DNA of 64,000 bases from Stenocarpella maydis (lineage: Eukaryota > Ascomycota > Sordariomycetes > Diaporthales > Diaporthaceae): the NCBI GenBank assembly GCA_002270565.1, contig NQMI01000003.1, forward strand, positions 241,331 to 305,330, in the 5' to 3' direction. A program made the position numbers and the translations under genes. Of the stretch, positions 11,263 to 22,081 are shown in pieces (within the stretch, counting starts at the first letter, position 1; each line of letters opens with the position of its first letter). The notes beneath the pieces are model-generated. The model was given only the letters and a program-made list of their open reading frames with translations. It was not told the DNA's origin and did not search any database.

Positions 11263-12153
11263 ATGGCTCCATTCGCGTCGCCGCTGAGCTGCTCCAACTC
11301 ACTGTCGGCGGCCAAGCTCTTCGTGCAGCTCGCTCCGAAGCGAGGCTCCGAGCCCGTCCTTGAATTCCTCCTTCCCCGCGGCAGATCCGCCACCCCCAGG
11401 AGGAGCCTCCACGGCAGCTCCGTCCAGGCACGGCGAGTAGATACATTGGCAGGCACGAGGCACGGCAACTATCCAGCTACTGCGGGATGGAGGGTACCAA
11501 GAGGAACACTACGCGCTGATCACATGTCTGCGATGGTGTCCAAATGGTTCTCCCAGACGGCAAGGAGGAGATACACGCAGGCAGTGTACAACCCGCAGAA
11601 GGATGAGGACGGAAACGAGATGAAATTGGAGATCACGCCCAGGGCAGCAAAGGTCCGCCGTTCAATTTCCTCCCCCCTCGCGATCGACCGCAGGCAGCCA
11701 AGACGTTTTACTGACCCCAACACCCCCCCTCCCCAACAGCGCCTCACCGAGATCATGTCCAAGGATAATAACCCGCAGCTCGCCCTGCGCATCCAGGTCG
11801 AGTCGGGCGGTTGCCACGGCTTCCAGTACCTCATGTCGCTGGTCACGCTCCCCGAGTCGATCCCGGCCAGGCCCGCCGACGCCGCCGCAGGGCCGGGCGA
11901 GCACCCGGGCGAGGGTGCGGGTTCCGGCGAGGTGCGCGAGGACGACACCATCTTCACGTACACGGTCGAGGAGGGCCAGCAGGCCGACCTCAAGGGCGCC
12001 AAGATCATACTGGACCAGCCATCGCTGGGCCTCCTCAAGGGGAGCAAGGTGGACTTCACCATGGAGCTGATCGGGTCCCAGTTCAAGATCGTGGACAACC
12101 CGCTGGCGACGAGTAGCTGTGGGTGCGGGACGAGCTTTGATATCAAGGTATAG
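11263..12153 (+). CDS. ISA2: Mitochondrial iron-sulfur assembly protein Isa2
   Basis: A-type iron-sulfur carrier of the mitochondrial matrix. With Isa1 and Iba57 it is needed for [4Fe-4S] cluster formation on aconitase and radical-SAM enzymes. A long basic, Ser/Arg-rich N-terminus (about 105 residues) fits a mitochondrial presequence. The A-type domain starts at LEITPRAAK. The three cluster-ligating cysteines are visible as SGGCHGFQY and, near the C-terminus, SSCGCGTSFDIKV. An intron is very likely at 11653-11739 (87 nt, AAAG/GTCCGC with CTGAC branch and CAACAG). It is a multiple of three and has no stop, so the unspliced frame would encode 296 residues and the spliced form 267; splicing restores the continuous family alignment 'PRAAK-RLTEI'. 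An unusual acidic Ala/Pro/Gly insertion follows the first cysteine (about 25 residues). Its 3' end converges on RPL7. Confidence 0.9.
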   Translation: MAPFASPLSCSNSLSAAKLFVQLAPKRGSEPVLEFLLPRGRSATPRRSLHGSSVQARRVDTLAGTRHGNYPATAGWRVPRGTLRADHMSAMVSKWFSQTARRRYTQAVYNPQKDEDGNEMKLEITPRAAKVRRSISSPLAIDRRQPRRFTDPNTPPPQQRLTEIMSKDNNPQLALRIQVESGGCHGFQYLMSLVTLPESIPARPADAAAGPGEHPGEGAGSGEVREDDTIFTYTVEEGQQADLKGAKIILDQPSLGLLKGSKVDFTMELIGSQFKIVDNPLATSSCGCGTSFDIKV

Positions 12154-12516
12154 GATGGGCGCCACTCCTACCAAGTTACTCCTACACACGAGGCATTGCT
12201 AGTGTACAACACAAAGATACATATAATTAATACTTGAAACATCTTCACACACCGACGACTTCACGAACCAGAATTGAGGCAGTGAGACGCGGTATTATAT
12301 TACTTGACCCTGCTACCACGCATGGTTCTCAACAGAGGGTGACCAGTCACAAGAAGGTACAAGGGGGGGGGGCGGTGTAGGATGGAATATTTGAGTCTTT
12401 TCCGGAAAGCAAGCAGACTTTTTCTCATTTAACGCCGTGCACCCATGTCCGAGTACCATTCCAAAATCCGCAGAAAACCCAAGCCGAAAACCCACCAACC
12501 ATGACCAAGTAAGAAC
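12154..12516. other. Convergent spacer ISA2 / RPL7
   Basis: 3'-to-3' spacer of about 360 bases with no gene. A G homopolymer lies near 12364. Probably holds both polyadenylation regions. Confidence 0.6.
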
Positions 12517-14148
12517 TTAGTTCATCTGGCGGATGAGAGCGTTGATGTTTTCCTCACGGTTGCCCAGGTCACCACCCTCGATGAAGTGCTTGAACTTGCG
12601 GGGGCGGAAGCCACCGTTGGGGTTGGACAGCTTGAAGGGCCACAGAAAGTTGGCGGCCTGCTTGAAGTTGGGGCCGACAGTATAGATCTCGTGGATCAGA
12701 TCCTCGACACAGATGATGCCGTACTTGCCGAGGTTCTCCTCAATGATGGAGTTGTCGGTAAGAGCGACACGCTGCTTGTTGACCTTTCCGTATCCACGCT
12801 TGTAGATGAGCTCCTTGACGCTCTTCAGGTTGGGGTAACCGTAGGCGACCCAGGGCTCGATGACCTTGATCATCTCGGTGATGGCCTTGGTGACACGGAC
12901 GAAGACACCGTTGTTGATCTGCAGCAGGCGGAGCAGCTGGAGGATCTTGCGGGGCTTGGGAGCGATCTTGTTGATACTGCGTGGCTTGTTAGTCATGGTT
13001 GAAGCCAGGATGGGTTGGGCCAGCAGTAAAATAGAACATACCCCTTGATACGGACAATGAAGATCAACTTGGGCTCAGCAGGAACGTAGAACTCGCCGTT
13101 CTGCTTGGCGATACGGGCCAGGCGGATCTTCTCGCGCTCTGCCTCGCGGTACTCCTGGACGTACTTCTCAGCACGCTTGAAGATGACGCCGCGCTTCTCC
13201 TTGTTGGCCTATCAAGTTGGAACGGTTAGCATCATCTGCCAGACCACAAGCATTTTGGAAAACCAAGACTTTGTTGCATCGATCAGACCCGAAAGACAGT
13301 ATAACTCGCGGACATCATCGACCGAAGTCTAGTCGAAGCGTGGATATAGGTTTTGCATCACTTCGCCCCCCCCCTCCCTCCACCGGTGTTTGGATCTAGT
13401 ACTAACCTTCTTCTTCTTCTCAATCTCGGCCGACTTCTCAGCACGAGCCTTCTCCTGCGACTTGCGCTTCTTCAGGAGGGTCTCGGGGACCAGGATCTGG
13501 TCGTTGGTGGGAACGGAACTATGCATGGGGAGTCAGATTAGTACGTGGTCCGGCATACTTCGGTCAAGTATGGAGGAGAGCGCCGGTGGAGAACTGTTGC
13601 GAGTGCGACATTCTCTGCGTGGCTAACTCGTTTGCAACTTTTTGATCGATGAGCCCAGCGGTCAACCGCAGATGCAACGCACGTGCATGCTGCTGCAGGG
13701 AGACGACGGGTGCAATCTCATCCGACAACACCTCGAACTAGGTCGAGAAATGATGCTCGCGGTTTTGGCAGCCTCATGCGCGCAAGCTCGTGGCGCTTGC
13801 CCGCGAGGTGTGCTACTCGGCGGCAATGAATTTAAGAGAGAAGGTCTGCAAAGGCCTTCAACCCCAACACCCCACGAGACATCTCTCAGTCTACAAGCTG
13901 TGTCTCAAGCCTGTTGGAAAGAGGGAGAAGCGCAGGAAGGATCGAGCTGGCTGCAATTGCTCAGACATGGCGTGCGCGGCGGCCCGCCCAGAGCAAAAGC
14001 TTTTCCCAGCAGGAGAGGACGACGACAAATCCGCAATAGATGCTCCGTGGTACCCAGGCGAGTGGAAAAGGGGAGGAGTGGCAACTGGCATCATCTGCTG
14101 CGACGATGTCAGTGTCGATCGCGGGATTCAAACATACGTCGCAGGCAT
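12517..14148 (-). CDS. RPL7: 60S ribosomal protein L7 (uL30)
   Basis: Large-subunit cytosolic ribosomal protein. Four exons (14148-14138, 13518-13407, 13208-13042, 12976-12517) give 249 residues, the normal eukaryotic length. Exon 1 is only 11 nt (ATG CCT GCG AC) and is separated by a 619-nt intron; joining it to exon 2 gives MPATSVPTNDQ. The lysine-rich N-terminal helix, '[13 protein letters not shown]', '[15 protein letters not shown]', '[11 protein letters not shown]' and the C-terminal '[19 protein letters not shown]' match L7 closely. Exon phases are 2, 0, 2 and all close. The long first intron with a tiny coding first exon is common in fungal ribosomal protein genes and often carries regulatory information. 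It is divergent from RPS14 across a 350-bp shared promoter. Confidence 0.96.
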
Positions 14149-14498
14149 CTTGAAGGTCGGTGTCGTCGACTGTCCTTTGGAAGATTTGGGTGTCAGAAGG
14201 AATGTCGTTGGGCGGTGGAAGTTTCGTCCAAGGCTACAGAGAAAAGGAAAAAGGGCGCGCTCTCCCGCGATGGGGAGATTTTGAAAACTCCGCACCTCTC
14301 AATTTTGTGGACTGGTTCCTTATTGGCTGCTTGGCTGGTAATAGTGGGCCCAGTCGCTTCACAGGGCCTGGCCTGAATTTTGCACACACTCAAAGCTCTA
14401 GCATTCCGCGATCTTGTCTTCTCGACCGTGATTGATTCTTTCGTCCTCACATACGCATTAACTGTCAACGACCCAGTCCACCAACAATCAAAGTCAAG
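14149..14498. promoter_or_regulatory. Shared divergent promoter of RPL7 and RPS14
   Basis: The two ribosomal protein start codons are 350 bp apart and point away from each other, so this stretch must hold both promoters and 5' leaders. A CCAAT-type box (ATTGG in the plus strand) is at 14322-14326. The 100 bases before the RPS14 ATG are pyrimidine/A-rich with few guanines, as usual for strongly expressed fungal genes. No TATA box is obvious. Confidence 0.75.
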
Positions 14499-15232
<734 letters not shown>

Positions 15233-15805
15233 GCGCCCGGCTCCTTGTTTGCTCTCCTGGATGGACTCGCAAGGAAAATTCAGAGATTGGGTGGTTCCTG
15301 CGTATGGGTCACACTGTGGCGTTGACAGTTACGAGGAGAACGGCTTGCGCCTGGTCTCCATTATCTACGACCTCTCTAGGGGGGTTTGTCACATGATGCT
15401 TATGGCACAGCTACACCAATAATGAACAAGTCAAAGCATTTGAACCCATTCCAAATCCTCTGAACCCTATCCCGATGATACACCAACGTGATTTTAGGAA
15501 AACACATGCTGTGATCATCTCTCGGAGACTTGGTCTTGATGGAGGATGACTGCAAAGAATCGACGCAGACCATGCCAACCGTCGTGGAGAAGGGGATGTG
15601 CGTTGAGATATGGTCCGCCGAAAAGCACCTGGATCCAAATATTCTCGGGTATCAAGCGGTCTAGTTATCCGCTTATTCGATCCTGTCTAACAATCTTCAT
15701 TGAGCCACCTCGGTATCTTCAATCCTTGCAACGCCTCGCTTTAGATAATCATTGAAAAGGGCAGAAAAATCAACTCGAACTTGAGCCGCCTCCTCCACGC
15801 AGGGC
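15233..15805. other. Convergent spacer RPS14 / RAD26
   Basis: 3'-to-3' spacer of about 570 bases. No frame of note. It contains the 3' UTRs of both genes. Confidence 0.6.
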
Positions 15806-18800
15806 TCACTTGTATTGTGGCCTCAGGGTCCAGACACCCCTCATCGTGCTGCCCGCCTTCTCCATCCTAGCCACTGCGTTCAGCGCGGCTTTGAACGCCT
15901 CCGTTGCCTTCTTGGTATGACAATAAGGGTTGAAGTGGTCCACCAACACCTTGGACGGGCACTTGCCCCCATGGCGCTGGACAAATGCCGGGATCATCTC
16001 CTTGAACTCCTTCACCCCGTACCGGCCATTAGTCGGTGGCGTGGCCGAGCGAGAGCTGCCGGCACTGGCGGCGCCTCCGCCCCCGAGGCCCTGGCGGTCG
16101 CGAATACCGGCCAGCACACCGGCCGAGCTGGGACCGCCTCGCCCGCGGTTGACATTCGGGAGGCGGGGCGCACCGGCCTGGCCATGCTCGCCGGTCCAGG
16201 TGACGGTGCCGATGGGCACGTTGCGGGCCTGCTCGCGGGAACGACGGAGGTGGTCGGCGGCCTCGGCGGCAACACGGTTTGCCTCGCGCTCGAGAATGGT
16301 GCGGTCGGCCTTTACGGCTTTCTTCCCGTTGACGATCTGGTCATGCTCCAGGGCCTCGTGGACTCCGCGGGCGAAGATTCCGGCCATTATGCGGTCCTCG
16401 TCTCCATCATCGTTGTCCTCTCGCTCCTTGTACTCTTCCACTCCGGCCACGCCCTCGATCTCACGCAGCTTATCGTCCTCGCCCCCATCTTCACCAGCTG
16501 TCGCCAAAGCCGCAGCCATTCTGGCATGCTGGTCCTCGAGGTCATAATTCGCGTTCCCAGGTGCTATCTTGGGCTTTGGCGTGATACTGGCCGCGACTTC
16601 GCTGCCTTGGAACAGCCGGCTTGTCTCCGTGGCACCGCCGTGGTCTGTATCGAGGGTAAAGAGGTCATGCATGTCACTCAGATTCAACGTAGTGCGCTGT
16701 TTCGGATCCTTCAGGACCTTATTCGCAAGGAATTGTTTAAAGATCTGCCGGTGGTAGATCTTCTCTTCGATGGTGCCGGCAGTCATTAGGCGGAAGATGG
16801 TTACCTCTTTCTTCTGGCCCAACCGCCAGGCTCTCTCCCTGGCCTGAACGTCGGTGGAAGGGTTCCAGTCCGGATCGTAGATGATGACCCTGCTGGCGCC
16901 TGTAAGGTTGACACCAAGGCCGCCAACTTTGGTAGTCAGGAGGAACAAGTGAATGTTGGAATCATCGTTGAATTTATCAACAAGTTTTTGACGCTCCTTC
17001 ACCGGGGTCTTGCCGTCCATGCGAAGAAAGTTGATGCCATCCTGCCGCCTGACAAACGCCTCCAGAATGTCAAGCATCTGGACGCCCTGGCTGAACAGCA
17101 GAATCTTGTGGCCAAAACGCTTCCACAAATGTACAAGCCTTTTGACGACCTGCATCTTGCCCGATTGGCCTGCCGAGCCCCATTTGTAGTTCGGTTTGTT
17201 CTTCCGATGCGGGAAAAGCAGGTCTGGGTGATTGCATATCTTCCTCAGCTGGTCGATGCCGAATAGGGATTTGCGCGTGTGGCTGAGGATGGCATTCATC
17301 TCGTCAGACCTGAGGAACTGCTCGTATGCATCACGTTGGATGCTGGTCAGCTTGCAGAATAACACCTGCTCCTGCTTCTTTGGAAGATCTGCCGCCACAT
17401 CCTTCTTTGTGCGCTGCAGCAGGTAAGGGCTGATGGTGTCCTTCAAGGTCTCCGCACATTTCTGTGCTGTCATCACCTGGAGATTGGTCGCATTGGCATA
17501 GCCACCCAGCTTGATTGGAATTTCGAACTGGTTCCGGAAGGCAACCAAAGAGCCGAGGCGCATAGGGTTGATGAAGTCGAAAAGAGACCAAAGTTCAATC
17601 AGATTATTCTGCATGGGTGTGCCCGAGAGGATGATCCGGTTGGGCGTCCGCAGCTCCTTGCAGCATATGGTGATGTATGTGTTTGGGTTTCGAATCTTGT
17701 GCCCTTCGTCCAACACTGCATACTCCCATTCGACGGGGATCAGCACATCGCCGTACGTCTGCAGCCCAGCGTATGTGGTGACTAGGACATGACCATCCTT
17801 GACGACGCGGTCCACTATCTTTCTTGCAGCGTTGCTCGATTTCCTCGACTGAGCGGCATCCTCCCACATCTCCTCGTCCTCGAAGCTCGCCTCTTTCCGG
17901 AGATTGAGCATACCGCTGCCAGAGGAATGCAGGATGGACACCCGGAGGGCTGGCCACCACCGGTGAAACTCGCTGACCCACTGCTGGAGCACAGTGGCCG
18001 GAGCCACGACAAGTACCGGCTTGGTGAGTTTCTTGCTGTAATGCAACGCAGCGACGAAGGAAATCAGCTGTATCGTCTTTCCCAATCCCATTTCGTCGCC
18101 GACGATGCCGCCAACCTTCTGGGCGTAGAGTTCGGCCAGCCACTGTACACCAGTCTTCTGGTAATCAAAAAGTGATGGGTAGATGTCACCAGGTAGCTTG
18201 AGACCATTCTCAAGAAAGTGATCGGGCTGGTCGGGCGATGGCTTGAACCATTCCTCCCCACCATCGCTGTCCACTGGGAGTGCATTGGCCTCTTGTCTAC
18301 GTCTCCGGGCCCGGCTCCTGCGCTCGACCCAGTCGGATAGGCGCCTCTGATAGGCCGACTCATCTCCGTCGTCAAATTTGTTGAAATCAACCGTTTTCTC
18401 CTCGCCCCTGGAGCTCTTGGGCTTTTTCCTCGGGGCGGTACGGGTGAGGTCGGTCATATCGTACTCGTCTGAACCAACATCGGAGGGTGACCCAGGAGAG
18501 GCGGCTGAAGCAACACTCGGTTCGAACTCATCGGATGAGGCGACGTCTACTTGGACCTTCCTCTTCTTCCGGGGCCGCAGGGAAAACTCGCTCTTGACAA
18601 CGGCTGCGGATGCATCGCCGTCCTCCTCGGCAAACCCCGGGAGCCGGAGGTTTCGATGAGAGCGCGGCTGATCGGCCGCTTGCTCAAGCTCAAGTTCCTC
18701 GGCGACAGCCTCATCCTCAGCATCGATGATAGCATCGGCAAGTTCTCCTTGCACCCCATCTGGCCTCGGGCCGCCAATTTTGGCGAATGGCGTGATCTTG

Positions 18801-19372
18801 CCAGTGCGAATCAGATATTCCCTTTGAGTCTCACCAGGCAACTTGCCTTTCGACACAGCAGGCGTACCCTCATCTTCTTCGCCGGCCCTTTGTCGCTCCT
18901 CGATTCGAGCGTGGAAGTCCGCGATGTCCTTGTCCACCAACTCGATCTCTGCATCGATGCGGGCAATCTCTTGCTGGATCTTTTCTTTCAAGGGTGTATT
19001 TCCCCAGGCCCTCCGCAACTTCTGCCGTTGATCCTGCTTCCTAGCGAGGAGTTTAGACTTGGTAGCTTCAGCCCTGGCAATGCGGTTCTTGTCCTTGGCA
19101 TCCTCGGCTTCGATCAGCGCAAGGCTTGCCTGGTGCGAAATGTCGCGCTCGAGATCTTCTTGGTCGCGGACGTTTGCGCTGAGGCTCTTCAAGGCCGACT
19201 CTTCGTCTAGGTCCTCGGGCACGGCCAGAGGCGTCTCATCTCGGTCAGACTGGGCTTCGGAGGTGGCCTGCACATCAGAAAAAGCCGCCGACCTTTCTCC
19301 ATCGTTCGCATCCGTTGTCGGGACGTCGGGCCGGGGCGGACTGGTGACCGGCTGACCCTCGTGCGAGGCCAT
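15806..19372 (-). CDS. RAD26: Transcription-coupled repair ATPase Rad26 (CSB)
   Basis: SNF2-family DNA translocase that recognises stalled RNA polymerase II and starts transcription-coupled nucleotide excision repair. A single 1,188-residue exon holds, in order, an acidic and coiled-coil N-terminus (residues about 35-170), a charged linker with nuclear-localisation-like clusters (RPRKKRK, about 265), the ATPase lobe 1 with Walker A MGLGKT (about 427) and the Rad26/CSB-specific motif II variant DEGH (about 553, in VLDEGHKIRNP), 'LSGTPMQNNLIELWSLFDF', lobe 2 with 'TTKVGGLGVNLTGA' and motif VI RERAWRLGQ (about 844), then a long Asp/Glu-rich segment and a C-terminal winged-helix-like region (about 1130-1180). 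The DEGH motif and RERAW sequence separate this group from Rad54 and Swi2. The start is the first ATG of an uninterrupted frame. Introns are absent, unlike its neighbours. Confidence 0.95.
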   Translation of the reverse strand: MASHEGQPVTSPPRPDVPTTDANDGERSAAFSDVQATSEAQSDRDETPLAVPEDLDEESALKSLSANVRDQEDLERDISHQASLALIEAEDAKDKNRIARAEATKSKLLARKQDQRQKLRRAWGNTPLKEKIQQEIARIDAEIELVDKDIADFHARIEERQRAGEEDEGTPAVSKGKLPGETQREYLIRTGKITPFAKIGGPRPDGVQGELADAIIDAEDEAVAEELELEQAADQPRSHRNLRLPGFAEEDGDASAAVVKSEFSLRPRKKRKVQVDVASSDEFEPSVASAASPGSPSDVGSDEYDMTDLTRTAPRKKPKSSRGEEKTVDFNKFDDGDESAYQRRLSDWVERRSRARRRRQEANALPVDSDGGEEWFKPSPDQPDHFLENGLKLPGDIYPSLFDYQKTGVQWLAELYAQKVGGIVGDEMGLGKTIQLISFVAALHYSKKLTKPVLVVAPATVLQQWVSEFHRWWPALRVSILHSSGSGMLNLRKEASFEDEEMWEDAAQSRKSSNAARKIVDRVVKDGHVLVTTYAGLQTYGDVLIPVEWEYAVLDEGHKIRNPNTYITICCKELRTPNRIILSGTPMQNNLIELWSLFDFINPMRLGSLVAFRNQFEIPIKLGGYANATNLQVMTAQKCAETLKDTISPYLLQRTKKDVAADLPKKQEQVLFCKLTSIQRDAYEQFLRSDEMNAILSHTRKSLFGIDQLRKICNHPDLLFPHRKNKPNYKWGSAGQSGKMQVVKRLVHLWKRFGHKILLFSQGVQMLDILEAFVRRQDGINFLRMDGKTPVKERQKLVDKFNDDSNIHLFLLTTKVGGLGVNLTGASRVIIYDPDWNPSTDVQARERAWRLGQKKEVTIFRLMTAGTIEEKIYHRQIFKQFLANKVLKDPKQRTTLNLSDMHDLFTLDTDHGGATETSRLFQGSEVAASITPKPKIAPGNANYDLEDQHARMAAALATAGEDGGEDDKLREIEGVAGVEEYKEREDNDDGDEDRIMAGIFARGVHEALEHDQIVNGKKAVKADRTILEREANRVAAEAADHLRRSREQARNVPIGTVTWTGEHGQAGAPRLPNVNRGRGGPSSAGVLAGIRDRQGLGGGGAASAGSSRSATPPTNGRYGVKEFKEMIPAFVQRHGGKCPSKVLVDHFNPYCHTKKATEAFKAALNAVARMEKAGSTMRGVWTLRPQYK

Positions 19373-20202
19373 GACGAGTGCACCACGCAGACTCCGATCA
19401 TGGAAGATGAGTGTGTTGATGCTGAAAGGGTTCGGGTCCAGAGACGATGGCTTGTCAGAGGGAGGCGACCAAGACGAAGCCGGAAGGCTAGGAGGAGGGT
19501 GGTCTGAGAAGTGCGAGACGGACAGAATCAGACCAAAAAGTAAGAGTGTGACTCGTGAGGACTAGGCAGCGACGGTGAGATGGGACTCTGGAACCTTTTG
19601 CCTTGCAGTCTGCCAGTCGAGTCGCCCGCCACTTGTAACGCTGCGGGAGGCGGCGGCGTGACTAACTCCATGACGCACTTGAGCCGGTCGCGTCTTTGCC
19701 GCGTGCCACACGCTTCCGCCGCAAGTGGCAGTGCAATGGCTTGTATTTAAAATGGTGCACCGAATCTTGCACTCGTCTCGGTGCATTTGCTGCGTAATGA
19801 ACGAGAACCTCTCTTCAAAGATGAGTCGCTAAATAATGGAGGTCGTAATAGCAGCCGCCCAGCAGGAGCAACTACGTAACCCCGCCAAGCAGCTAGAGAG
19901 ATATTATACCTAGGTATACATCAATTGATGCCACCAAGATCCCGCCGGGCTTGTACCGTACAGCCCAAACGGCTCATCCAACCGCCCAACCTGAGGATGA
20001 ACCGGACTATTTATTATGAACATGTGCCTCGAGATTCAAAGCAGAGGCTTATTATACGACAATACTTTCGGCATGCCAGGTGCTTGGGCAACGAACCACA
20101 GCAGCCATCATATATATTCCCAAATGAGCCTGCAAATTCGAATAAAACAAAGAAAAGTATTGCCGTGATGGCTATCACTGCCTTTTCCTATGGTATACTT
20201 GG
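19373..20202. other. Spacer upstream of RAD26
   Basis: About 830 bases between the RAD26 start and the MAPEG gene's 3' end. It includes the RAD26 promoter. A perfect TACCTAGGTA palindrome is at 19907-19916. No gene seen. Confidence 0.55.
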
Positions 20203-20806
20203 CTAGAAAGCTGCCCTGTTCCCGGCCTTGATCCAGAGGGTACTGATGATGCCGACGCTGACGAGCCAGGACAAGCTCCTCAGGGGCGCCAGCTTCCTAT
20301 TCTCCTGCAACCAGACGTATACGGTGTTGTAGCACAGCCGCGAGGCCAGGTACGCCACGCTCAGGTGGTTCAGCGTCCCCGCCGGGACGCCCGCCACGGC
20401 AGCGGCCGCGATCCCGGCCGAGTACATCCCAAGCGTCTCGAAACCGTTGGCCGCGGCTGCTTCGGCCCGGTGGATGCGCTGGGCCCTCTGTTGTAGCCGG
20501 TGAGCAACGTGGTCTATGAGACTACATGATCAGTGGAGGGGGTCCCACCTTCTTGTCCATGGCAGAATCGCTGTTGCAAGTGTCTACCGTTTTGCGAGGG
20601 TATGCAAGGTCATAGTTCTTTCCGGATAGTTTGGCGGCGTACGCATGCGGCATCATCACCAATGCGAATGCCGCGGGCACCTGGATCGGCTGTCATTAGA
20701 ATCATCTCCGGTCGAGTACTAAGAATACCAGCAATGGGGAAGGCAGAACAGCACTCACCGAGTAGTAAGCCAGGTGTGGCTTGGTGAGGTCAAATAGGAA
20801 CGCCAT
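20203..20806 (-). CDS. MAPEG-family membrane protein
   Basis: Small four-helix membrane protein of the MAPEG group (membrane-associated proteins in eicosanoid and glutathione metabolism). Many members are microsomal glutathione S-transferases, but the fungal subgroup is uncharacterised. Three exons on the minus strand (20806-20759, 20680-20549, 20487-20203), all phase 0, give 154 residues. The second intron (62 nt, GTGGGA...CAACAG) was chosen because it restores the family alignment 'DKKRAQRIHRAEAAAANGFETLG'. The conserved block RAExAxxNGFE is the MAPEG signature in helix 1-2, and 'NHLSVAYLASRLCYNTVYVW' is the third helix. Expected in the endoplasmic reticulum or outer mitochondrial membrane. 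It is divergent from the Nudix gene. Confidence 0.87.
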
Positions 20807-22081
20807 CTTAAATAGCTGTCATCCAGGACCGATTGACCAAACTTGGTATGGGCGATATCGAGACTGTGAGCGACGAGGTTGGTGCGGAGCCCAAGTGCTC
20901 ACGGAACAGTCGTTCATATATGATGCTCACTCAGCTAGCTGCCTCGGCTCGGCGATTCGCTGATGAGGTATCCGGATATTGGATCCTGCCGTCGTTTAGC
21001 TCACGTCTTTGACCCTCGGGTGCCGGTCACTTCCCCCAAACTGGAACATTCTTCGCGTCTCCCCGTAGTCTTGACCTTGGGTTTTTGACTGCAACCACCC
21101 AAAATGATGCATGTTTGCTGTGTGTGGATTCATAATGCATCTCTTGCCGCTCTGGCTGGTGTCTGACAATTGGAATGTCTCGGCCGGGGGTACTATGTAT
21201 ATGCCAATTCTGGTAACATCAGACCGCGGCATTCCACCGCGCGAGGTCGTCTCCTGAGAAACACAACCCGCATTCCGCCGATGACGATAAATACGCATGA
21301 AGATGAGTTCAAAAGTCAAACTGAAAATCGAAGTCGTCGCCACGAACTGTCGGGCCGATGGATCCGTCCTTGATACAACATTGAAGCCATCTTGTTCCCA
21401 CCTGACAGAGCATTGCTTCTTAGTGTAATACCCTTGAGAGTATCCAAGATGGCACGTCCAATTTTGGAGTTGATTCTATAATACATGCCTATCAGATTTG
21501 GCTGGCCTCTAAGCAGAGTGAGTTTTCCTGCGGACGATGGGAATTCTTCGTTCCTGGTGCGTGAACCACATGAAGAGACTTGCTGGTGCCCGTGTCTACG
21601 TAACCAAACACATAGCTATGCTCACTGACGTGCTTGGAAATGGCTATAGTTCTGCTCTGCACTCCTTATTGACTCCCTTTGCCATGTTCGAAGGTTTCTC
21701 TGCAATGATTGCCTCACCATTGCTCGATTTGTCATTCTCAGAGGGATTGAGCATTGGTGGTCTGGCAGTACTAGCTGAAGGCTCCGGGCTGTACCGAGTA
21801 TAGGACTTTAGGCGAGGGGCTAATCGATAAGAGGCCCAGTTGCAGCTGCACCGCAGGGGCCTGGAGCTCCCAATCGCCACCTGATTAAGATGCCCGCTCT
21901 GCAAGCGTTTGTACCATCCGTGTGCCAGGCCCAAACAACCTCTCGTTGTCAAGCCGAAGCCTCAATAACCAGGTACATGAACTTTTGTACTTGAACCCGC
22001 AAGCACTTTCAGTCTGAGCCACCCGGGTCTCATCGTTGTTGCTGCTGTCTCAACTGAAAGCGCAGGCAACGACCAGCCAAC
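20807..22081. other. Divergent spacer MAPEG / Nudix
   Basis: About 1.3 kb between two divergent starts, so it holds both promoters. Open frames at 21537-21803 (plus) and 21644-21952 (minus) overlap each other and show no family resemblance; I do not call them. Confidence 0.55.

Noticed and set aside
13642..14376. 244-residue plus-strand frame
   Set aside because: It overlaps the first intron, first exon and promoter of RPL7 on the opposite strand and has no homologous pattern.
20998..21343. Minus-strand frame upstream of the MAPEG gene
   Set aside because: It lies in the divergent promoter region with a plus-strand frame over it and no motif.
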